64,000 nt of DNA from Terriglobus roseus DSM 18391 (GTDB taxonomy: Bacteria; Acidobacteriota; Terriglobia; Terriglobales; Acidobacteriaceae), in NCBI RefSeq assembly GCF_000265425.1, contig NC_018014.1, positions 3,038,001-3,102,000 of the forward strand. Reading direction: 5' to 3'. The notes beneath the pieces were generated by a model. It was not told the DNA's origin. It worked only from the letters and a program-made list of their open reading frames with translations, and ran no database searches. Both the position numbers and the translations under genes were made by a program. Below are positions 19,668-27,127 of the stretch, in pieces. Within the stretch, counting starts at the first letter, position 1, and every line of letters starts with the position of its first letter.

Positions 19668-19830
19668 CTCCTTACGCCGCTAGGCTCGAGGTCGCACTTT
19701 GCATCGCGCAACAGACGGGCTTCATGCGCATAGAACCCGAGGATTAGCGACTCCCTGAAAGTGGTTGAAGTCTACCCGAACTTGCCTCGACGCGTCGCCT
19801 AAGCGTCACTCCGGAGAACTCACAGGCACC

Positions 19831-19846
19831 TGTGACAGACATCACT
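19831..19846. promoter_or_regulatory. CRP/FNR-type site A upstream of the BON gene
   Basis: TGTGA-CAGACA-TCACT: one mismatch to TGTGA-N6-TCACA, 168 bases before the BON start. It lies in the 346-base divergent gap 19668-20013, which holds no gene I can see. The distance is longer than for the other sites, which would require a long leader. Confidence 0.55.
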
Positions 19847-20013
19847 TCAAGCGAAGGGACCGCGCGCTAAGTTTGCATCAGGCGCGACGACACATGAGTT
19901 GAGATCTGTCGCTGCAAGGTGTTTCTACGTATCAGGACGAAGATCGGGCCGCACACATACGGCCTCTGCATCACGTCCGACCCACCCTTACATCCCCAAG
20001 GAGGAACCTTCCG

Positions 20014-20685
20014 ATGTCCAGCATTGCTTCTTACACAAAGACCCACGATCAACGCATCCAGGACGACGTAATGCAGCAGATCACCTGGCAGCCAGAAATC
20101 CATTCCAAGGACATTAGCGTCAAGGTGCAGGATGCAAATGTGATGCTCACCGGCTTCGTACATGGCTACCTGGAGAAGCTCGCCGCAGAACGTGCCGCCA
20201 AGACAGTGTTCGGCGTTGTCTCCGTCGCGAATGACATTGAGGTAAAGCCACCCAGCATGCGTACTGATCCGGAGATCGCACGCGACGTGGTAGAAGCGCT
20301 GCGCATTCACGCAAGCGTCCCCGACGAAAAGATCAAGGTTGCCGTCTCTGGTGGCTTCGTAACACTGACCGGCGCAGTGGACTGGCACTACGAACTCGAG
20401 AATGCAGAGACAGCCGCGCACTCTATCAACGGAGTTCGCGGCATCGTGAATCTCCTGCAAATCAAACAGCGAGCCACCAGCGAACAAGTGCGGCAGAAGA
20501 TCGAGGACGCACTGAAACGCATGGTCGACCTCGACGCTCGATCCATGTCTGTCTACACCAGCGACGGCACAGTATCGCTCTACGGGAACGTCCACTCCTG
20601 GTCCGAGCGCGAAAAAGCAGAACGCGCAGCCTGGCAGGCACCCGGCGTTCAGCAGGTTTCAAATCATCTCACCATCCATCCCTAA
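20014..20685 (+). CDS. Triple-BON domain protein (OsmY-like)
   Basis: 223 residues with AAGGAGG shortly before the ATG. Three BON domains follow each other: about 15-80 (IQDDVMQQITWQPEIHSKDI), 85-150 (IARDVVEALRIHASVPDEKI) and 155-223 (VRQKIEDALKRMVDLDARSM). Each carries the G-V-x-x-V-x-N/D-x-I/L signature (FGVVSVANDIEV, NGVRGIVNLLQI, PGVQQVSNHLTI). There is no signal peptide, so it is probably cytoplasmic, unlike periplasmic OsmY. BON domains bind membranes or hydrophobic ligands. Such soluble multi-BON proteins are often induced with universal stress proteins. First gene of the island, preceded by a CRP/FNR-like site and followed by a strong terminator. Confidence 0.9.
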   Translation: MSSIASYTKTHDQRIQDDVMQQITWQPEIHSKDISVKVQDANVMLTGFVHGYLEKLAAERAAKTVFGVVSVANDIEVKPPSMRTDPEIARDVVEALRIHASVPDEKIKVAVSGGFVTLTGAVDWHYELENAETAAHSINGVRGIVNLLQIKQRATSEQVRQKIEDALKRMVDLDARSMSVYTSDGTVSLYGNVHSWSEREKAERAAWQAPGVQQVSNHLTIHP

Positions 20686-20742
20686 CTGAAAACATTCCCG
20701 GGACGGACCAGGACATATCCAGACAGTCCGGGATTTTATTTC

Positions 20743-20776
20743 GGCGTCGGCCTGAACCAGGTCGACGCCTTTTTTC
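20743..20776 (+). terminator. Rho-independent terminator after the BON gene
   Basis: The stem GGCGTCG (20743-20749) pairs with CGACGCC (20763-20769) and extends inward through CCTG/CAGG. It is directly followed by six T. A second GC-rich inverted repeat (TCCCGGGAC, CAGTCCGGGA) lies just before it. Confidence 0.85.
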
Positions 20777-20796
20777 TTGCACAAGAACAGAACCTA

Positions 20797-21723
20797 CTAT
20801 TTGGAGTTGTCACTAACGACTAACACCGGGCAGGGTGCAGATCTCAGAATCTCTCCCGTCGGCCGCCACGAGAAGTGATCCGCACCAACCATACGCTCTC
20901 CGCTGCCAATCACGATCAGTGCCGCGTCTTCCTTGTTGGCCAGCGTAAGTACTTCCTCAGCGGGATCTCCATACTCCACACAATAGGTGATATCTGCCGC
21001 ATCATCCGCAGGCTCACCCAAAGCAATACGCAACAACTCCTTGACGTATTCCTCCTTCCAGAGCCTGTCATGAGCCTCCGTCGGCGGACGTTCTGCCGGC
21101 GTATGCATCGCAAGTAGCTTCACACCGGCGTACTCCGCAATTGCCCTTGCATACTCCGCCGCGCGAACACTCGTCTCCGATGGAGTGCTCGCAAATACGA
21201 CCGTCTTCCGCCGCATATCAGGTGGCTCGCACTCCGGACCGCAAACCAGGACAGGGCAAGTGCAACGAAACGCAAGTGATTCCGACACCGATCCGAAGAG
21301 GAATTGATCGATTCCCTTCCGCCCGTGAGACCCAACGATGACCAGGTCGGCATCCGTCTCCGACGCCGTCCGAAGCATCAGCTTCGCAGGCCCGTCAAAG
21401 TTAACGACCTCCTTGATCGGCCGATCGAAATGCTGCAGATGACGGTGGATCGCGTCCGCGATCTTGTCCCGGGCTTCGTCCAGCACCTCTTCTTTAAGCT
21501 GTTCATAGTAGATATCGATCACGCCGGGCGGTGGCGGAACCGAATGCGTAACAATTAGGTCTGCCTTGAGAACGGTCGCAATCTCTTCGGCCCATCGTAG
21601 AGCTCTGTTACCGCACTCATCGTTCTCATAGCCAACGACAATCTTGTGGATGGAAAGAGGCGGCACGTCCACCACGGGCTTGCTCACGCCCGCGGGTTCA
21701 ATACTCAGTATCGGTTCTGACAT
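20797..21723 (-). CDS. Tandem universal stress protein
   Basis: Start set at the ATG at 21723 (MSEPILSIEP), with GGGG about 6-9 bases upstream; the open frame extends 28 codons more. About 308 residues with two UspA domains. The first (about 20-165) has a complete ATP-binding signature G-x2-G-x9-G-S (IVGSHGRKGIDQFLFGS). The second (about 170-308) has a degenerate one (IGSGERMVGADHF). Usp proteins bind ATP or other adenylates and promote survival under growth arrest, hypoxia and oxidative stress; the biochemical output here is unknown. A CRP/FNR-like site lies 49 bases before the start. First of four tandem Usp genes in the island. Confidence 0.92.
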   Translation of the reverse strand: MSEPILSIEPAGVSKPVVDVPPLSIHKIVVGYENDECGNRALRWAEEIATVLKADLIVTHSVPPPPGVIDIYYEQLKEEVLDEARDKIADAIHRHLQHFDRPIKEVVNFDGPAKLMLRTASETDADLVIVGSHGRKGIDQFLFGSVSESLAFRCTCPVLVCGPECEPPDMRRKTVVFASTPSETSVRAAEYARAIAEYAGVKLLAMHTPAERPPTEAHDRLWKEEYVKELLRIALGEPADDAADITYCVEYGDPAEEVLTLANKEDAALIVIGSGERMVGADHFSWRPTGEILRSAPCPVLVVSDNSK

Positions 21724-21771
21724 AGGATCCCCCGGCATGGTTTCAGCATGCGCTTCAACTCGGAAGATTCT

Positions 21772-21787
21772 TGTGATTGCCGTCACT
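21772..21787. promoter_or_regulatory. CRP/FNR-type site B upstream of the first Usp gene
   Basis: TGTGA-TTGCCG-TCACT on the plus strand (AGTGA-N6-TCACA read toward the gene): one mismatch to the consensus, 49 bases upstream of the minus-strand Usp start. This spacing fits class II activation. Confidence 0.6.
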
Positions 21788-21876
21788 GCAGCATGTGGAA
21801 GCGCCACGTCGTAGGGATCTAGCCATTCGCTTCAGCACAGAGATGCCCCTCCGTCTGCGACGCTCATCTCATCAAA

Positions 21877-22440
21877 TTACGAACGCAGATCCCCAAAGTC
21901 ATCCCGTACCGTATCCAGCTTTTTCCGATACTCGGCAGCATCGCCATACGGGAGGAAGTGGCTGTAGCGGCTATGCTGTGCGGCAGCCTTCCGAGCGTGC
22001 TTCAGCGGACACCAATGCTGTTCCGTCCGCCCAACAACCTCCATCACATAAGCGATAAGACCGTTGGCGTAGGAACAGTAAATACAGTTGAGGCGCTCAA
22101 GCACATTCAGGTAGACGAGCGCGCCCCGGTCAAAGATCAGATAGTCTGCGCGTCTGACTTTGGGAACGCCATACACAGGGAAACAAATCGCCTGGTACAG
22201 CGTGATGACAGCATCAAGAAACAGAAACGCAACAAAGCAAAGATAGATGATGGGCGCCGTCAGTACGGCAAGAGGACGCGCATGCAACAGGTAGCGCCAA
22301 AGAGGGGTGCGTGCCTTGCGATGTGCCCGTCTGTCTTCATCCGAGATCAAGGGTGCATCCTGCTTCACCGGATACATCGGGAAAAGATCCGGCTTCACCT
22401 CTGCAATCAGAGCAGGTGGCACCTTCGGTAGAACATCCAT
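21877..22440 (-). CDS. Unknown two-helix membrane protein with CxxC motif
   Basis: Start at the ATG at 22440, preceded by GAGAAGG; 187 residues. Two adjacent hydrophobic helices (LAVLTAPIIYLCFVAFLFLD and the following segment to about residue 95) are flanked by charged soluble parts. After them comes a conserved-looking block with cysteines, LNCIYCSYANGLIAYVMEV, and then RTEQHWCPLKHARKA. The three cysteines (CxxC and a later C) plus His could bind a metal or be redox-active. I have seen this pattern in uncharacterised proteobacterial proteins but know no function. It sits inside the stress island between two Usp genes. Confidence 0.8.
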   Translation of the reverse strand: MDVLPKVPPALIAEVKPDLFPMYPVKQDAPLISDEDRRAHRKARTPLWRYLLHARPLAVLTAPIIYLCFVAFLFLDAVITLYQAICFPVYGVPKVRRADYLIFDRGALVYLNVLERLNCIYCSYANGLIAYVMEVVGRTEQHWCPLKHARKAAAQHSRYSHFLPYGDAAEYRKKLDTVRDDFGDLRS

Positions 22441-22500
22441 GTAATTACCTTCTCTTCTATGTGCCGACTTAACTGAAACAACCATCGCAAGACGCTCGAC

Positions 22501-22689
22501 TCACTTGAGCCCCGCTTCGCTGTAAACATTTCTCGCATTCCACAGAGACCATCCATTGGCATGCGCGTCCGCAGCGGCACGCGTCTGCGCCGCGACCTCT
22601 TCCGGTCCAAAAACACGTCGCGAGAATGCGGAGTCACGGAACCCCTGGATCCATGCGAGTATTTGGACCGTCGTGCCCGGGGCCTCTTG
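22501..22689 (-). pseudogene. C-terminal remnant of a DUF4015 putative glycoside hydrolase
   Basis: The minus-strand frame ending at the TGA at 22503-22501 reads VQILAWIQGF, then FGPEEVAAQ and NGWSLWNARNVYSEAGLK. This is the conserved C-terminus of DUF4015 (putative glycosyl hydrolase domain). An in-frame stop lies upstream at 22692-22690 and no start codon or rest of the domain can be found, so this is a fragment of a lost gene. The surrounding gap 22441-22897 holds nothing else I can recognise. Identification is by pattern from memory; a profile search would settle it. Confidence 0.55.
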
Positions 22690-22897
22690 TCAGACGTTCT
22701 CGTACGGAGGCGTAAATCAGCGTGACGGCCGCGATGCCACGGCTAAGGTTAGGCACAGCAACTTCTGGCAAACTTTCAAAGGACTTGTAATAGTTGAGCA
22801 GGAAGCATCGCGTCTTATTGGCGCTTTATAGCTCAACTCTGTAGTGACAATGCGAACTATAGTCCTGAATGAGTCGCACCGTGAGGCTGGGAAGATT

Positions 22898-23590
22898 ATG
22901 CATGTAGAACGTCATCGGATAAACAGGGTTGGCTGGTTGCGCGCATCGGTGCTTGGCGCGAACGATGGCCTCCTCTCGACCGCCAGTCTCGTCCTGGGTG
23001 TTGCAGCCGCGCACGGCACACATAAGGCCATCTTGATCTCTGGCGTTGCCGGCCTCGTTGCTGGAGCCATGTCGATGGCAGCCGGTGAATACGTGTCGGT
23101 CTCATCACAGGCAGACTCCGAAGCATCCGACTTGGAGCGTGAGCGTCGCGAGTTATCGACGGACCCAGTCGGTGAACTGGCCGAGTTGACGCAGATATAC
23201 GTTACCCGGGGCTTGTCGCCCGATCTCGCAGGCCAGGTTGCAACGCAACTCATGACGCATGACGCGCTCGGAGCACACGCGCGCGACGAACTCGGCATAG
23301 CGGACGGTTCCATCGCACGACCAGTCCAGGCCGCGCTCGCATCCGCCGCCAGCTTTGCCGCAGGAGCGTCCGTCCCATTGATCGTCGGCGGCCTCGCAAC
23401 AAGCCACCTCATCCCGTTTGTCCTCGTCACTTCTCTGCTCTGCCTGGTGGCCCTCGGTAGCCTGGCTGCGCGCGCAGGTGGAGCAGGTGCACTGAAAGGC
23501 TCACTCCGCGTAACCTTCTGGGGAGCACTGGCAATGGCTGTCACGCTCGGCGTTGGGTCTTTGGTTGGAGAGGCCAGTCCCGTCCGTTAA
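22898..23590 (+). CDS. VIT1/CCC1 family iron/manganese transporter
   Basis: Start placed at the ATG at 22898 (MHVERHRINRVGWLRASVLG); a GTG at 22844 in the same frame is possible. About 230 residues and five membrane helices. The signature first helix is VLGANDGLLSTASLVLGVAA, followed by AGAMSMAAGEYVSVSSQ, the metal-path Met/Gly/Glu motif. A cytoplasmic helical hairpin rich in Glu then precedes the last helices. Family members move Fe2+ or Mn2+ out of the cytoplasm by proton exchange. In the context of the island this may limit free Fe2+ under low oxygen; that is inference. Confidence 0.9.
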   Translation: MHVERHRINRVGWLRASVLGANDGLLSTASLVLGVAAAHGTHKAILISGVAGLVAGAMSMAAGEYVSVSSQADSEASDLERERRELSTDPVGELAELTQIYVTRGLSPDLAGQVATQLMTHDALGAHARDELGIADGSIARPVQAALASAASFAAGASVPLIVGGLATSHLIPFVLVTSLLCLVALGSLAARAGGAGALKGSLRVTFWGALAMAVTLGVGSLVGEASPVR

Positions 23591-23611
23591 TCCGCCACGA
23601 CGGCCGCGACT

Positions 23612-23968
23612 TCACAGTGGCCACACTGTCCACACAGCAATCAGCGTCAGCAGCATCATGTCCGCGTACAGCAGGAACAGGACGCCTCCATGGTGAAGAT
23701 CCCAGCGGACATGCATGCTTCGCACCGCATCACTCGTTGCGATCAGGCATAACGTAAACGGCCCCGCCATCAGCCAGCGGCCCGCATCCCAACCGTAGAA
23801 ACGCAGCAGCAGAGCCAACACAAAAGCCCCGCACGCCAGCGCTGCACCACGCGCCAGATGCGAGCGCTCGTTCCCCTGTGTTTGAAGAGCGATCGAAGAG
23901 TTCCGGCGCAGACCTTCCCACCTATCCGCCAGCAGTGTGTGCGCATCAGCGGATCTGGGTTCGAGCAT
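23612..23968 (-). CDS. Unknown small membrane protein
   Basis: 118 residues. A hydrophilic N-terminus of about 38 residues is followed by three hydrophobic helices (about 40-60, 66-82 and 93-116). No known domain is recognised. The support for it being a real gene is its good membrane profile and the perfect TGTGA-N6-TCACA palindrome 49 bases upstream of its start. It is divergent from the second Usp gene. Confidence 0.65.
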   Translation of the reverse strand: MLEPRSADAHTLLADRWEGLRRNSSIALQTQGNERSHLARGAALACGAFVLALLLRFYGWDAGRWLMAGPFTLCLIATSDAVRSMHVRWDLHHGGVLFLLYADMMLLTLIAVWTVWPL

Positions 23969-24016
23969 GTGTTGTCCTGTCTGAACTCAGCATCAAGCAC
24001 GCGGACATAAGTTGGC

Positions 24017-24032
24017 TGTGATGGTAGTCACA
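24017..24032. promoter_or_regulatory. CRP/FNR-type site C (perfect)
   Basis: TGTGA-TGGTAG-TCACA, a perfect match, 49 bases upstream of the minus-strand small membrane protein. It shares the divergent region with site D. Confidence 0.7.
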
Positions 24033-24083
24033 GGCTGCTGAATCTGCGAAAGAGACACGACACGGAACACTCTGCCAGACAAA

Positions 24084-24099
24084 TGTGAGCGCCATCACA
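24084..24099. promoter_or_regulatory. CRP/FNR-type site D (perfect)
   Basis: TGTGA-GCGCCA-TCACA, a perfect match, 65 bases upstream of the Usp start at 24164. Confidence 0.7.
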
Positions 24100-24163
24100 A
24101 CCAATCTCACATCGCAGCGTTACTTTCACCGTGAATCAATCTTCGATGAAAGGCAACATTCCC

Positions 24164-25066
24164 ATGTCGACCACTGCTTTGCCAACCTATCCATACGCGA
24201 TCCCTCACGAAATCCTCTTCGCCTTCGATCCCACAGACGACTCGCAGAAGGTGATGGAGTGCGCAAAGTCACTGGCCAAGCGGTTTGGATCCCACATCAC
24301 CGTTGCGCATGTCAGCCAGCCGGTAAGTCCTTTCGTGGCTCCCGAAGCAATGTACTTCGAAGATCTCGACAACCAGGCTGCAGCAAGGACGGACGCGCAG
24401 TTGGATCAGGCAGTCGAGGATCTTCGTGCCAGCGGATTGAAAGCAGATAAATCGGAACACTGGGGTATGGTCTCTGACGAATTGCAGAAGCTTGCTCGAG
24501 AGAAGTCCGCGGACCTGCTGGTCCTTGGGACGCACGCGCCCCGTGGCCTGGATCGTCTCTTCTTCGGCTCCACTGCAGAAGATGTTGCGGATCGCTCCGG
24601 CTGGCCCGTAATGATCGTGGGCCCCAAGGCCGAGACGCCAAGCGGAGTCTGGTCACCCAGAGAAGTCGTCTGCATCGTCGGGCAAACACGGGAAGACGTA
24701 GGCACAGCTGTCTACGGCTATCACCTGTCGCGACAAGTGGGCGCCGCGTTCACTCTCTTCACCATCTCCGACAGCGTCACAGAACTTCCGGATCCAATCG
24801 AGAGCGAGTTGTTCCTGCGCAGCCTTGCAGAAGAACTCCCCGGAGTAGATGTAGCGCAGGAGATACCAAGGCGCGAGATTCGAAAGGGTATCGCGAAGGA
24901 CTGTGTCATGAGGCTACTGAAGGAACTCGCTCCGGGAGCCGTCGTGATGCCAGCTGAAAAAGCCGGCCCAATGCACACCCACTTCAACCGCGGCCTGCTC
25001 TCAGACGTCGTTGGCGAAGCGAAATGCCCCGTCATCGTAATCACCAGCGACGATCGCAGCTGTTGA
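24164..25066 (+). CDS. Tandem universal stress protein
   Basis: Start taken at the ATG at 24164 (MSTTALPTYPYAIPHEIL), with AAAGG 12 bases upstream; an in-frame GTG at 24131 is possible. About 300 residues and two Usp domains. The first has the loop VLGTHAPRGLDRLFFGS, in which the second Gly of the ATP motif is replaced by Ala. The second ends in a degenerate loop (MPAEKAGPMHTHFNRG). ATP binding is therefore uncertain. Nine bases after its stop begins the PAS histidine kinase, so they are likely co-transcribed from the promoter carrying site D. Confidence 0.92.
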   Translation: MSTTALPTYPYAIPHEILFAFDPTDDSQKVMECAKSLAKRFGSHITVAHVSQPVSPFVAPEAMYFEDLDNQAAARTDAQLDQAVEDLRASGLKADKSEHWGMVSDELQKLAREKSADLLVLGTHAPRGLDRLFFGSTAEDVADRSGWPVMIVGPKAETPSGVWSPREVVCIVGQTREDVGTAVYGYHLSRQVGAAFTLFTISDSVTELPDPIESELFLRSLAEELPGVDVAQEIPRREIRKGIAKDCVMRLLKELAPGAVVMPAEKAGPMHTHFNRGLLSDVVGEAKCPVIVITSDDRSC

Positions 25067-25075
25067 GGGTTAGAC

Positions 25076-26674
25076 TTGACGCCTGAGCCTATGTTAAGAC
25101 CACCTGAAGGACGCCGCGGTACTCGTCCAACAACGGCTGAGACATGGTCCGACCCAGGACGATGGCTTACCGCAATCGTCGAATCGTCTGACTCCGCCGT
25201 AATTGCGGAGTCGCTCGACGGCATCATCATGACGTGGAATGCAGCGGCATCCCGTATCTTCGGCTACACAGCCGACGAAGCAATCGGGATGCCGATCTTC
25301 CGCCTCGCTTACCCGGAAGAGGAAGAGTCCATCCAGATCGTGCTGGACGCCGTTCGTCGCGGCGAGCGCATCGATAACCTCCAAACGTCGCGGCGGCATA
25401 AGGATGGACACCGCATCTTTGTCTCGCTCAACCTCTTCCCTATCAAGGATGAGGCCGGCGCCGTCGTCGGTATTGCAAAGGTCGCAACCGACCTTACCAA
25501 CCGCAAAAATGCCGAAGAGATTGAGGCAAGAATACGCATCGAGCTACTTGCAGAGCGTAAATATCGCGACTTGCTTCACCATGCACCAGACGCGATTCTT
25601 GAGGTCGACGATCGTGGTCGGATCCTCATTGCCAACCGGGCCGCTGAAAAACTGTTTGGCTACGAGCACGATGAGCTATTCGGAGCTTCCATCGAAATGC
25701 TCGTTCCGGAAGCAAACCGCCCGGACCACGCAAACCATCGAGCCGCTTTCGTTAAAGCGGGCAAGGCACGTCCCATGGGCTACGGACGCGACCTGAACGC
25801 CAAGCGTAAGGATGGCTCGGAGTTTCCTGTTGAGATCAGCCTCAGTCCCATCGTGATGGAGACTGGGGTCCTCGTCGTTGCAGCCATTCGTGACGTAACG
25901 GAACGCCGGCGGTCTGAGCTGCAGCTACGTCTACTGCAAGAGGATTATCTGGGCGAGCTGTCCGCCCGGCAGCAGGAAGCGGAGCGACTGAATCGCTTAA
26001 AGAGCGAGTTCCTTGCCAGCGTCAGTCACGAACTCCGGACTCCCCTGCACACCATCATCGGCTTTGCTGACCTTCTGCATGAGGACACGGACCACACACT
26101 CACCGGACGGCAAGGCCGCTTCGTCGAAAATATTCGCCGCGACTCAGAGCACTTACTCGCGCTCATCAACGACGTTCTCGACCTGAGTCACATCGAAGCA
26201 GGCGGACTCGCCGTTCACCCCCGCGAACTGTCGCTCTCTGCCGTCTTCACCGAAGTCATGGACGCTCTCCGAACGACCTGGGAAGAGAAGGCGCTCAACG
26301 TCACCGCCTCCTGCGATCCTGACTTGCAGTTACTGGCCGATCCCACTCGCCTGCGCCAGATACTCACCAACCTCCTGAGCAATGCAATCAAGTTCACCGG
26401 ACGTGGCGGATCCGTTCAAATGAGAGGTACAAAAGAAGTCGGTTTCGCACTCATCGCCGTCGAAGACAGCGGCATCGGTATCGCGCCGGAAGAACTCTCG
26501 AACATCTTCAGCAAGTTCTACCAGGTCGGTGTCACCACAGGCGGCGTCCGCGAAGGCACCGGCCTTGGCTTGGCAATCTGCAAAGAGTTGGTGGAAATGC
26601 ACGCCGGAACGCTCTCCGTCGCAAGCCAGCCCGGCGTAGGAAGTACCTTCTCGTTTGCTATCCCGCTATTGTGA
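25076..26674 (+). CDS. PAS-PAS sensor histidine kinase
   Basis: 532 residues. A TTG start at 25076 is favoured because GAGGG lies six bases upstream; the ATG at 25091 has no ribosome site. There are no membrane helices, so it is a soluble sensor. Two PAS domains come first (about 28-150, IIMTWNAAASRIFGYTADEA; and 160-280, ILIANRAAEKLFGYEHDEL), then a short coiled coil. HisKA follows with phospho-acceptor His318 in SHELRTPLH, and then HATPase with NLLSNAIKF, DSGIGIAPEEL and GTGLGLAICKEL. The PAS domains resemble FixL/oxygen-sensing types but no heme ligand can be proven. Natural partners are the receiver protein at 26768 or the NtrC-type regulator at 27124. Confidence 0.93.
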   Translation: MTPEPMLRPPEGRRGTRPTTAETWSDPGRWLTAIVESSDSAVIAESLDGIIMTWNAAASRIFGYTADEAIGMPIFRLAYPEEEESIQIVLDAVRRGERIDNLQTSRRHKDGHRIFVSLNLFPIKDEAGAVVGIAKVATDLTNRKNAEEIEARIRIELLAERKYRDLLHHAPDAILEVDDRGRILIANRAAEKLFGYEHDELFGASIEMLVPEANRPDHANHRAAFVKAGKARPMGYGRDLNAKRKDGSEFPVEISLSPIVMETGVLVVAAIRDVTERRRSELQLRLLQEDYLGELSARQQEAERLNRLKSEFLASVSHELRTPLHTIIGFADLLHEDTDHTLTGRQGRFVENIRRDSEHLLALINDVLDLSHIEAGGLAVHPRELSLSAVFTEVMDALRTTWEEKALNVTASCDPDLQLLADPTRLRQILTNLLSNAIKFTGRGGSVQMRGTKEVGFALIAVEDSGIGIAPEELSNIFSKFYQVGVTTGGVREGTGLGLAICKELVEMHAGTLSVASQPGVGSTFSFAIPLL

Positions 26675-26680
26675 AGGAAC

Positions 26681-26696
26681 TGTGATGGGAGTCACA
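26681..26696. promoter_or_regulatory. CRP/FNR-type site E (perfect)
   Basis: TGTGA-TGGGAG-TCACA, a perfect match, directly after the histidine kinase stop and 72 bases before the receiver start. It suggests the receiver has its own promoter. Confidence 0.7.
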
Positions 26697-26767
26697 GCTC
26701 TACACCGAATCCTGGCTCTATCGTGAGCCATTGCTCGTCTGCACGTCTTTCTACCTTGGAGTCCATC

Positions 26768-27127
26768 TTGAAATGCCTCATTGCTGACGACGCAGCGCAC
26801 GCACGTGAGTTGCTCTGGTCGATCCTGGAAGATATGGGCTTCGACATCCTGGAAGCCGCAGATGGGGAGGAGGCAATCCGCCTCGCGATCCTCAGTCTGC
26901 CCCAGGTGATCGTCCTGAATATAGGACTTCCGAAGAAGAGCGGCATTGAAGTAGTCTCCACCTTAAGGCGACAAGCCCCTCTGCAGAAGACGCCGATCAT
27001 CGCTCTGATCGCGGCTGCTGGCCAGTACGAGCACACTCACCTAAGCCAGGCGGGCTTCTCACGCGTCCTCGTCAAGCCGGTCAACCCGGCTGAACTCCGT
27101 GCCGTGATCTCCGAGTTCACCTGCTAG
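26768..27127 (+). CDS. Single-domain receiver protein without the phospho-acceptor Asp
   Basis: A TTG start at 26768 (MKCLIADDA) is preferred: it has GGAG about 8 bases upstream and begins exactly at the receiver fold; the frame also opens at a GTG at 26723. 119 residues of CheY-like fold. The acidic pocket (ADD) and the conserved Lys (VLVKPVNP) are present. At the phosphorylation position the sequence is VIVLNIGLP, with Asn51 in place of Asp, and the conserved Thr/Ser after beta-4 is Ile (IIALIAAAG). It is therefore probably a pseudo-receiver that cannot be phosphorylated in the usual way. It shares a CTAG with the convergent NtrC gene. Confidence 0.9.
   Translation: MKCLIADDAAHARELLWSILEDMGFDILEAADGEEAIRLAILSLPQVIVLNIGLPKKSGIEVVSTLRRQAPLQKTPIIALIAAAGQYEHTHLSQAGFSRVLVKPVNPAELRAVISEFTC

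Noticed and set aside
22556..22831. Plus-strand frame of 91 codons in the gap before the VIT transporter
   Set aside because: No ribosome site, antisense to the DUF4015 remnant, composition typical of a shadow frame.
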